Shown here: positions 57,245 through 64,000 of the stretch, one piece after another
Layout of the letters: each line of letters starts with the position of its first letter
How positions within the stretch are numbered: position 1 is the stretch's first letter
Notes under the pieces: model-generated
What the model was told of the DNA's origin: nothing
Database searches by the model: none
Seen by the model: only the letters and a program-made list of their open reading frames with translations
Program-made: the position numbers and the translations under genes
Origin: Opitutales bacterium
GTDB lineage: Bacteria; Verrucomicrobiota; Verrucomicrobiia; Opitutales; Oceanipulchritudinaceae
NCBI GenBank assembly: GCA_020831525.1
Contig: JAFIGH010000001.1
Coordinates: 117,191-181,190, forward strand
DNA length: 64,000 nt
Direction of reading: 5' to 3'

Positions 57245-59204
57245 GCGTGTGAAGGAAGAATTTGAACGGATGCTCGGAAGCGTTGGGGAGGGTCCCTCCG
57301 CGAGCTGGGTCCGTGTTGGTCTGGATACAGGCGGAATCGCCGCCGGAGCGGACCGGCTCTTCGCGCAGTTGCGTGGAGAGTGCGCGAAAGCGGGTTTGGA
57401 TACCGCCGTGCTGCGCGCCGGCTCCTACGGCTATGCATGGATGGATCCGCTCGTCGAAGTGCGGGGCGAAGACGGTGTGCCCGCGCTTTACGGTACCGTG
57501 GATGAAGCGGTTGCCGCGCGTATCATCAACGAGCACCTCGCGGGGGGACGATTGGTTGACGGACACGTCATCGCCCCGCGTCGGCGCGGATCGAGTTTGG
57601 ACGGACCCGTCACGGCGGTCCTCGTGCAGGACACTTCGTGCGAGGGCGGCGACAAAACCCGCTTTTTCCAAAGTTCCATGGAGGACGAACTCAAAGCGCG
57701 GGGCATGGGCGAAGCCGTGGAGGTAGTGCGCGCGCTCGACATGGGGATCTACCATGAGGGACTGGTCGTCCAGCTCCTGCCGTCCTGCGTGACCTACACC
57801 AACGTCCTCAGCCGCGATATCGTCCGCATTGCCGAGGAGTCCGTTTCAAAGCATGCCGTTCTCAAAGACCTCCTTTGGAAACAGCAGGATTTGCAGGAAC
57901 GCATCGTCCTGCGGCATTGCGGTAGCCTGGACCCCGAAAGCCTCGACGACGCCCTGCGCTGCGGCGTCTATCAGGGACTTGCCGATTCCCTTGCCAAACA
58001 CGGTCCTGAAGGTGTCATCGAGGAAGTGAAGGCGAGCGGTCTGCGCGGTCGTGGCGGGGCCGGTTTCCCCACCGGCGTGAAATGGGAACTGACGAGAAAG
58101 CCCGCGGCGAAAAGGAAGTTTGTCATCTGCAACGCCGACGAGGGCGATCCCGGCGCGTTCATGGACCGGAGCATTCTCGAAGGGGATCCGCACAGCGTGC
58201 TCGAAGGGTTGATCCTTGCGGGCCTTGCGGTCGGGGCCGAAAAGGGATTCTTCTATATCCGCGCGGAATATCCGCTCGCGGTCGCTCGGGTGGAAAAGGC
58301 CATCGCTGCGGCCCGGCGGCGGGGGTTGCTCGGAGAGAATATTCTCGGCTCCGGGTGGAGCTTCGATGCCGAGGTGCGTCTCGGCGCGGGGGCCTTTGTG
58401 TGCGGCGAGGAGACCGCCTTGATCGCATCCATCGAGGGCAAACGGGGAAGCCCTGAACCGCGCCCTCCATATCCCTCCGTGAAGGGTCTCTGGGGCATGC
58501 CCACGTGTATCAACAATGTCGAGACACTCGCCGCTGTGCCGTGGATCATCACAAGCGGCGGCAAGGCCTACGCTTCCCGCGGTATGGAAAAGTCGCGCGG
58601 AACCAAGGTATTCGCTGTCACCGGAAAGGTGCGTAATCCGCAGCTTGTCGAGGTGCCCATGGGGACTACGGTTCACGATATCGTCTACAGCATTTGCGGC
58701 GGCGTGCAGGATGATGTTCCCATAAAGGGGGTCCAGACCGGAGGACCCTCCGGCGGAATCATTCCGGAGAAACTTCTCGAAACGCCGGTCACCTACGAGA
58801 ATCTACAGGCGCTCGGATCGATCATGGGCTCGGGCGGCATGCTCATCATGGATGAGAACGATTGCATGGTCGACGTTGCCGCTTTCTATCTCAAATTCTG
58901 CGTTGACGAATCCTGTGGCAAGTGCGCTCCGTGCCGCGTCGGCGGCTACCAGATGCTTCAGCTTCTGCTCAAAGTTTCACGCGGACGCGGAAACGCGGAG
59001 GATTTGGAGCACATCCGGCGGATCTGCACAGCCATGCAAAAGGCATCGCTCTGCGGCCTCGGCCAGACCGCGCCCAACCCCATTCTTTCCTCTCTGCGCT
59101 ACTTCGAGGACGAATACGTCGCCTACATTGAGGGTGGCACAAGCTACGCGCGGAAACGGAAACGTGCTCTTGCCGAGGGAAAGAGCCTCAAGGAAGCCGT
59201 TTGA
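57234..59204 (+). CDS. hydB: NuoF/HydB-like FMN/NADH subunit with cysteine-poor N-terminal domains
   Basis: 656 residues from the ATG at 57234 (GGGAGG upstream, overlapping hydC's stop). The core is normal: GLRGRGGAGFPTGVKWEL (FMN/NADH), ICNADEGDPGAFMDRSIL, GAGAFVCGEETALIASIEG, GGPSGG and the [4Fe-4S] site SCGKCAPCRVGG with SLCGLGQTAPNPI. The first ~210 residues form two thioredoxin-like ferredoxin domains. Domain 1 (VRVGLDTGGIAAGA..., AGSYGYAWMDPLVEV) has none of the four usual [2Fe-2S] Cys. Domain 2 (QDTSCEGGDKTRF, ALDMGIYHEGLVVQLLP) keeps about one. The C-terminal double [4Fe-4S] ferredoxin of Thermotoga HydB is also missing: the protein ends shortly after DEYVAYIEGG. Confidence 0.9.
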   Translation: MINRRVKEEFERMLGSVGEGPSASWVRVGLDTGGIAAGADRLFAQLRGECAKAGLDTAVLRAGSYGYAWMDPLVEVRGEDGVPALYGTVDEAVAARIINEHLAGGRLVDGHVIAPRRRGSSLDGPVTAVLVQDTSCEGGDKTRFFQSSMEDELKARGMGEAVEVVRALDMGIYHEGLVVQLLPSCVTYTNVLSRDIVRIAEESVSKHAVLKDLLWKQQDLQERIVLRHCGSLDPESLDDALRCGVYQGLADSLAKHGPEGVIEEVKASGLRGRGGAGFPTGVKWELTRKPAAKRKFVICNADEGDPGAFMDRSILEGDPHSVLEGLILAGLAVGAEKGFFYIRAEYPLAVARVEKAIAAARRRGLLGENILGSGWSFDAEVRLGAGAFVCGEETALIASIEGKRGSPEPRPPYPSVKGLWGMPTCINNVETLAAVPWIITSGGKAYASRGMEKSRGTKVFAVTGKVRNPQLVEVPMGTTVHDIVYSICGGVQDDVPIKGVQTGGPSGGIIPEKLLETPVTYENLQALGSIMGSGGMLIMDENDCMVDVAAFYLKFCVDESCGKCAPCRVGGYQMLQLLLKVSRGRGNAEDLEHIRRICTAMQKASLCGLGQTAPNPILSSLRYFEDEYVAYIEGGTSYARKRKRALAEGKSLKEAV

Positions 59205-59217
59205 CCGGAAGGACCAA

Positions 59218-60984
59218 ATGATGATGCCGAAGACCATTGAAGCGACGATTAACGGGATGCCGGTGCGCGTGTCCGCCGGCACTTCGATCCTCGAGGCCGC
59301 GCGGGAGGTGAATGTCCGCATTCCCACCCTGTGCAAACACGACGATCTCCTACCGACCGCCGCTTGCGGCCTCTGCATTGTCAAGGTCGGCGGAAGCCGG
59401 CGCATGCCGCGTGCTTGCGCGACGGAGTTGGAAGAGGGTATGCAGATCGTCACGCACGATCCCGAGTTGACCGACGTCCGCCGCTCCACGCTGGAGCTGA
59501 TCCTCTCCAACCACCCCAACGGATGTCTCACATGCGGGCGGAATCTCAACTGCGAATTGCAAACGCTCGCGGGCGATTTCGGTATCCGCCAAGACTGCAT
59601 CCCGCGGTATGTGCGCGAGCAGGAGCCCGACAATTCAACCGGATCAATCATTCTCGAGTTCACGAAATGTATTAAATGCGGCCGTTGTGTTCAGGTTTGC
59701 CAGCAGATGCAGAATGTATGGGCGCTTTCGTTTCTGCAGCGCGGAATCCATACACGGATGGCTCCGGCGGGAGACATTGGGCTCGGTGAGTCACCCTGCA
59801 TCCGCTGCGGGCAGTGTTCGGCGCATTGTCCCACCGGGGCAATTGTGGAGAACGACGAAACGGTCACCGTTTGGGAAGCACTCCGCGATCCGGAGAAATA
59901 CTGCACGGTCCAGATAGCGCCGTCCGTCCGTGTCGCCTTGGGGGAGGCGTTCGGGTATCCGCCGGGAACGGATCTCACGGGCAAGATCTACGCGGCCATG
60001 CGCCGGCTCGGGTTTAAGGCGGTCTTTGATACGAACTTCGCCGCGGATCTCACGATCATGGAGGAGGCGAGTGAGTTTGTGGAGCGCTTTGTCAACGGAA
60101 AGGGAGATTTGCCGCTTATCACATCGTGCTGCCCTGCATGGGTGGACTACATGGAAAAACGGTTCAGCGATTTTATTCCCAATTTTTCAACGGCAAAATC
60201 CCCGCAGCAGATGCTTGGTGTCCTCGCCAAGACGTACTTCGCGGAAAAACAGGGAATCGATCCGGCGAAGATCTATCAGGTGTCCGTTATGCCTTGCACG
60301 GCCAAGAAGTACGAGCTGGAGCGCACGGAAGAGATGTATGCGAGCGGCTATAAGGATGTCGACGTCGCGCTGACGACGCGGGAGCTGGCGCGGATGATCA
60401 AGCAGTCCGGCCTCGATTTTCGCGGACTCCCGCCTGCGCGGTCCGATTCCATTCTCGGCACATACTCCGGCGCGGGGCTCATCTTCGGCAGTACAGGCGG
60501 TGTCATGGAGGCGGCCCTGCGCACGGCTTACTTCAAAGTGACCGGTCGCAACCTTGAAAAAGAAGCGATCAACATCGAACCGGTCCGGGGACTGAAAGGA
60601 ATCAAAAGTGCCGCCATCGACATTGAGGGCACCGAGGTGCGGGTCGCCGTTGCGCACGGGCTCGGCAATGTCGAGCGCCTCCTGCTGGAGGTCCGCCGTG
60701 CGCGCGAGGCCGGTTCACCTCCGCCGTATCACTTTATCGAGGTAATGGCCTGTCCCGGCGGATGTATCGGCGGCGGCGGGCAGCCCTACGGGGTTTCCGA
60801 CGAACTGCGGCGGCAGAGGATACAGGGGTTGCTCGACGGCGACCGCGGCATGCCACTGCGGTTCTCCCACGAGAACCCCGAAATCCGCACCGTCTACAAC
60901 GAGTTTCTCGGGGAGCCGTTGAGCGAAAAAGCACACCGGCTCCTGCACGCGCACTACAAGGCGCGTCCTGCATACCAGAAGTGA
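59218..60984 (+). CDS. hydA: [FeFe]-hydrogenase catalytic subunit
   Basis: 588 residues; ATG codons at 59218, 59221 and 59224 with GGAAGGA (59207-59213) just upstream, so the precise start is uncertain by two codons. N-terminal plant-type [2Fe-2S] (CKHDDLLPTAACGLC ... RACA), a His-ligated cluster (HPNGCLTCGRNLNC), then two [4Fe-4S] clusters (KCIKCGRCVQVC, PCIRCGQCSAHCPTG). H-cluster motifs are complete: L1 TSCCPAWVDYM (with the second Cys of the proton path), L2 MPCTAKKYEL and L3 EVMACPGGCIGGGGQP. The small-subunit-like C-terminal part follows. It makes or consumes H2, likely as the catalytic subunit of an NADH/ferredoxin bifurcating complex with HydB and HydC. Maturases HydEFG are not in the window. 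Confidence 0.95.
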   Translation: MMMPKTIEATINGMPVRVSAGTSILEAAREVNVRIPTLCKHDDLLPTAACGLCIVKVGGSRRMPRACATELEEGMQIVTHDPELTDVRRSTLELILSNHPNGCLTCGRNLNCELQTLAGDFGIRQDCIPRYVREQEPDNSTGSIILEFTKCIKCGRCVQVCQQMQNVWALSFLQRGIHTRMAPAGDIGLGESPCIRCGQCSAHCPTGAIVENDETVTVWEALRDPEKYCTVQIAPSVRVALGEAFGYPPGTDLTGKIYAAMRRLGFKAVFDTNFAADLTIMEEASEFVERFVNGKGDLPLITSCCPAWVDYMEKRFSDFIPNFSTAKSPQQMLGVLAKTYFAEKQGIDPAKIYQVSVMPCTAKKYELERTEEMYASGYKDVDVALTTRELARMIKQSGLDFRGLPPARSDSILGTYSGAGLIFGSTGGVMEAALRTAYFKVTGRNLEKEAINIEPVRGLKGIKSAAIDIEGTEVRVAVAHGLGNVERLLLEVRRAREAGSPPPYHFIEVMACPGGCIGGGGQPYGVSDELRRQRIQGLLDGDRGMPLRFSHENPEIRTVYNEFLGEPLSEKAHRLLHAHYKARPAYQK

Positions 60985-61019
60985 GGCTTGCCCGCCCTCA
61001 ACGCCTTTGTGGAAGTGCG

Positions 61020-62183
61020 TCAGCCGTCCGCATGGCGGAGCGTCTTTACAGGCTGCGCCGAAATGAGGCTCTTGCGGAAGTAGTTATACGAGAAGACGGT
61101 GGATTCTTCGACGGGCTTGTGGGCCGAACCGGCACCGTCGTGCGGAGGACGCGTTGTTGCGCCTTCAACCCAGCGCCCGACGAGCCGGAGAGATTCGTGG
61201 GGGTGCTGTGCACCGAGTTCATTGCGGAACAACTGGCTGACGAGCGTATCCACCGCCGTGGCCCCGAGGGCTTCAGCTCCTGGATCGATTCCCGACCAGT
61301 GCTTGGATACATCGGTAATTTCCAAATGAGCGACCGCAGTCTGCTCCGGAACCCGGTAGCCCGTGTCGCCGAGCATGGGCAGCACGTCGTCGTTTTCGGT
61401 CAGGATCACATCCGGCTCATGCGCCTCAAGCCATGCCTTGAAGGCGGGCACCTCCGATCTGTCTTTCGCCACATCTGTAAAGAAGAAGGGAGGGATCGGC
61501 GGCGTTTCCGTCAGACGATAGGCGTGAAAAAAACAGGCCGCTACACCCTCTGCCTGCGTCTTCGCAGTGTGGTATACGTTCTGGAAAAAACCGATACGCC
61601 GGTAGCCTCGGGCAACAAGCTGCTCCAGTGCGATGAGGGCGTTTGCGGGTGCATCCGCGAGGACACGCGGGATGTGCGGCGAGAGCAGGTTTTGTCCGAT
61701 AGACGCGCTAGCATACGCACCAAGTGGAAACCCCTCGAAAAACTCCGGATTGAGAAGCTGGTGGACGACGAAGCCGCGGATTCCCCGCGCCTGAAGAATG
61801 TCGTGGAGGCGGCGGGAGTTCAGCTTGGGCTCACGTAGCCATATCGGATCAAGGGCGAAGCCGAGGGTTTTCGCGCGCTCGCGGGCACCTTCCCAGTAGC
61901 GGCGAAGCCACGGCTCCGTTTTGTAAGCCTCGTTTTCCGTCCAGTCGTGGAACCACGCGAGCGTGGAATGAAAGGCCCGCGATTTTCGCCGCCGGATCTG
62001 CTGTCCGTAGGCCGAGAGAAGAGGGTCCCGCCGGTATCCGCACTCCTTCGCCACTTTGCACACCCGCTCGCGCGTCGCCTTCGATATGCTCGGATCATTC
62101 CGCAGCGACAGCGAGACGGTCATCGTCGAAACTTTCGCGATTTTCGCAATGTCACGCAGGCTTACGGGCGGGGTGTCGGCCAT
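61020..62183 (-). CDS. LacI-family transcriptional regulator
   Basis: 387 residues from the ATG at 62183; a longer frame upstream is not conserved. An N-terminal LacI helix-turn-helix, SLRDIAKIAKVSTMTVSLSL and RNDPSISKATRERVCKVAKE, with the hinge helix following (RRDPLLSAYGQQIR). The rest is a periplasmic-binding-like sensor with LVARGYRRIGFFQN and DVILTENDDVLPMLGDTGYRV. It resembles the sugar-responsive regulators of glycan loci. The genes it controls cannot be read from context: it lies downstream of gcvT on the minus strand and convergent with hydA. Possible sugar ligands follow from the window's glycosidases, as inference. Confidence 0.88.
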   Translation of the reverse strand: MADTPPVSLRDIAKIAKVSTMTVSLSLRNDPSISKATRERVCKVAKECGYRRDPLLSAYGQQIRRRKSRAFHSTLAWFHDWTENEAYKTEPWLRRYWEGARERAKTLGFALDPIWLREPKLNSRRLHDILQARGIRGFVVHQLLNPEFFEGFPLGAYASASIGQNLLSPHIPRVLADAPANALIALEQLVARGYRRIGFFQNVYHTAKTQAEGVAACFFHAYRLTETPPIPPFFFTDVAKDRSEVPAFKAWLEAHEPDVILTENDDVLPMLGDTGYRVPEQTAVAHLEITDVSKHWSGIDPGAEALGATAVDTLVSQLFRNELGAQHPHESLRLVGRWVEGATTRPPHDGAGSAHKPVEESTVFSYNYFRKSLISAQPVKTLRHADG

Positions 62184-62312
62184 TGGATTCAGGAGCGGTT
62201 TACAATAAAGCGAACTCTGCGACGGTTTGCCGGTGAATGCAAGCGCAAGCCGCGCTTTGCCCATGGAACCGGGGGACAGTGCGCCCCGGGACCGGACGGT
62301 ACCGCTGGTGTG

Positions 62313-63413
62313 CTATGCGCCTTTGTGCAGCGGGGGCTTGGTGCGGCGGAGGGGCAGTCGTTTCCCGCGGATATCAACCTCCAGCGCGGCGTCTGCCGCC
62401 GCGCTCTCCACAAGGGCCGAACCGATCGGCTTTTGCAGGACGGGGGACTGGGTGCCGGAGAGAACGCGACCGACCTTTTTGCTGTCGGCAAATACGTCCG
62501 CGCCTTCCCGCGCGATGCGCCTGTCGTCGAGGATGAAGTGGATGACCCGGCGCGCCGGGCCGCTTTCTTTCACTTTGGCCAAAGCTTCGCGGCCGACAAA
62601 GTGCGCTTCTTTCTTCAGTTTCACAAAAAAGCCCAGCCCGGCTTCGAGCGGATTGATGTTCGCGCTGATCTCGTGCCCGTAAAGGGGCAGCCCGGCTTCG
62701 AGGCGGAGGCTGTCGCGCGCGCCGAGGCCCGCCGGCTTCAGTCCCTGGCGTTCTCCGCCGGTGAGGAGCATTTTGGCGATATTCGGTGCTTTCGCGGCGG
62801 GCACATAAAACTCGAATCCGTCCTCGCCCGTGTAACCTGTGCGGCTGACTAGGGCCGGCATGCCCGCGATCTGCGCGTCCACGCATCCGAAGCGCCGGAT
62901 GTCGGCCACGGCGTAGTTGAGCAGCGGCTGCAGGATATCCTTGGCCTTGGGCCCTTGCAGCGCGAGGAGCGCGTAATCCCGCGAGCGGTCGAATACGGTG
63001 CAATCAAACCCAACCGCGTGGCCGTAGATCCATTCAAGGTCCTTTTCCGTGTTTGCAGCGTTCAGGCAAACAAGAAAGCGATCCGGCGCGAGGCACGAGA
63101 CGATGACATCGTCGACCACTCCTCCGTCCTCATAGCACATCAGTGCGTAGAGCGCGCGGCCGGGCACAAGCTTGGAAACGTCATTGGTGAGTATGCGGTC
63201 GAGAAATGCCACCGCCTCCGGACCGCGTACTTCCGCTTCACCCATGTGGCTAACGTCAAAAAGGCCCGCCGCTTCTCGTACGGCCCGGTGCTCCTCAAGA
63301 ATCCCCGTATACTGCACCGGCATCGACCAGCCCGCAAACGGCACCATGCGTGCGCCATTCGCTTCGTGAAAGGCATGCAGAGGTGTCTTCAGCAATTCAT
63401 CCATGCCTCTCAT
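62313..63413 (-). CDS. gcvT: Aminomethyltransferase (glycine cleavage T protein)
   Basis: 366 residues, start at 63413 or the in-frame ATG at 63404 ([10 protein letters not shown]). T-protein of the glycine cleavage system: it transfers the methylene group from lipoylated H protein to tetrahydrofolate. Motifs: [20 protein letters not shown] (folate site), [40 protein letters not shown] (RTGYTGEDG signature) and [21 protein letters not shown]. Length is typical. The usual partners gcvH and gcvP are not adjacent here: upstream is a REP transposase and downstream a LacI regulator, so the system is scattered in this genome. Confidence 0.95.
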   Translation of the reverse strand: MRGMDELLKTPLHAFHEANGARMVPFAGWSMPVQYTGILEEHRAVREAAGLFDVSHMGEAEVRGPEAVAFLDRILTNDVSKLVPGRALYALMCYEDGGVVDDVIVSCLAPDRFLVCLNAANTEKDLEWIYGHAVGFDCTVFDRSRDYALLALQGPKAKDILQPLLNYAVADIRRFGCVDAQIAGMPALVSRTGYTGEDGFEFYVPAAKAPNIAKMLLTGGERQGLKPAGLGARDSLRLEAGLPLYGHEISANINPLEAGLGFFVKLKKEAHFVGREALAKVKESGPARRVIHFILDDRRIAREGADVFADSKKVGRVLSGTQSPVLQKPIGSALVESAAADAALEVDIRGKRLPLRRTKPPLHKGA

Positions 63414-63443
63414 GACGCTTTCGCGGCGGCCTTACGGCAACCC

Positions 63444-64000
63444 CTAATTCATGCCGTCGTCCCGTCCCGTGGTCGACCTCGGCGGCTTCGGACGCCGCGC
63501 ATGAGTTAATGCCTCTCCGGCAACCATCGGGATACATTGTGCCGTCGCTGACGTACCGCGGAGGCCCGGCAAATGACTCCACTTTGCAACAAATTCGCGC
63601 GTTCCCACCACAGCGCCGCGCAGCAGTGCGGGTATGTTTGTGAGAAGGGAGTGTCTTCCGGACACCGCACCCGTTTCGTCCGGCGCGCCACCTGTGTCAT
63701 CCTTCACCCGAACCAACAACCCATACGACTCCAGAAATTTCCTCCCTTCCTCTCCGCGCTCCTGAGCGCAGCGACGTCCCGCTGCGCGCGACCCTATTCC
63801 ATCATCTTCTCCCTCTTTGTCTTTCTCTCTCCTCTGTGCCCCGAGCATCCCTACAATCCCCGCCCGCGCCCACGCACGCTGCGACGCAGACACCTCCCCG
63901 CCGGTCGCCGCGCCCCAGCCGCTCCAGCGGTAGGCCTCCGCCCGCTCCGCCAAGCCCGCGCGCACCGGGTTCAGCTCGATATACGCCCCCACCACACGCA
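63444..64000 (-). CDS. REP-associated tyrosine transposase, C-terminal part (runs off the window)
   Basis: The frame is open from the window edge to a stop at 63444-63446. It begins with VVGAYIELNPVRAGLAERAE and YRWSGWGAATGG, the conserved late block of RAYT/Y1_Tnp proteins (compare AAYIDLNPVRAGLVALPEDYRWSGY at 32272-33300), followed by a divergent, Arg-rich C-terminal extension. The catalytic HUH and Tyr parts lie outside the window. It is a second REP-type transposase next to gcvT. Whether the gene is intact cannot be told from here. Confidence 0.8.
   Translation of the reverse strand, partial: RVVGAYIELNPVRAGLAERAEAYRWSGWGAATGGEVSASQRAWARAGIVGMLGAQRREKDKEGEDDGIGSRAAGRRCAQERGEEGRKFLESYGLLVRVKDDTGGAPDETGAVSGRHSLLTNIPALLRGAVVGTREFVAKWSHLPGLRGTSATAQCIPMVAGEALTHARRPKPPRSTTGRDDGMN

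Noticed and set aside
63414..63443. Glycine riboswitch upstream of gcvT
   Set aside because: Only about 30 bp lie between the gcvT start and the stop of the transposase fragment, so a tandem glycine aptamer cannot fit.

Overview
The window is a high-GC bacterial chromosome segment. Several things point to a heterotrophic, at least facultatively anaerobic Verrucomicrobiota bacterium, most likely of the class Opitutia (Opitutales/Puniceicoccales). These are a large load of secreted glycoside hydrolases, REP-type transposases, an exosortase, secreted proteins ending in Trp/Tyr-rich repeats, and a bifurcating-type [FeFe]-hydrogenase. The placement is inference from gene content; no rRNA gene is present.

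Left part (1-8843): a polysaccharide-degradation cluster on the + strand. It holds the end of a GH106-like alpha-L-rhamnosidase, a beta-propeller lipoprotein of the GH43/GH32 type, a GH95 alpha-L-fucosidase, a secreted protein with a Trp/Tyr-rich C-terminus, a rho-independent terminator, and a secreted GH2 beta-galactosidase. Together they suggest attack on a fucose-, rhamnose- and galactose-containing glycan. 9086-17496 is mixed: a lipocalin-like AttH/CrtC protein, a lipoprotein, a truncated and frameshifted TraB/GumN remnant, a divergent cupin/MarR pair with a palindromic operator, tRNA-Leu(CAG), a YihY/BrkB protein, a fused TIGR03546/AsmA-like protein and an SDR.

Middle (17777-45511): fabD-lepA-lepB; a SIS-domain isomerase and a secreted CAP-domain protein; metK-ahcY (methyl cycle) with a terminator; a Gfo/Idh/MocA oxidoreductase with a TIM-barrel epimerase; an LptF/G permease and an RlmI-like methyltransferase; a REP-associated transposase; a plsC-cdsA-CDP-alcohol transferase run resembling ynbB/ynbA; glpD-glpK; a CDGSH-glutamate synthase fusion; a GH42 beta-galactosidase; and pyrG-kdsB.

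Right part (45606-64000): a bifunctional nuclease, an exosortase, a secreted cyclophilin with an aromatic tail and an M32 carboxypeptidase in one minus-strand run; a hicBA pair whose toxin start looks damaged; GspF/GspE secretion components; trpS; vapBC; a VTT membrane protein; a hydC-hydB-hydA hydrogenase operon in which HydB has lost the cysteines of its N-terminal thioredoxin-like ferredoxin domains; a LacI regulator; gcvT; and a second, partial REP transposase at the edge.

The most notable items are the cysteine-less HydB, the shared Trp/Tyr-rich C-terminal module on three otherwise unrelated secreted proteins, the exosortase-cyclophilin neighbourhood, the CDGSH-GltS fusion, the phospholipid-like gene run, and a palindromic intergenic repeat found at two sites.
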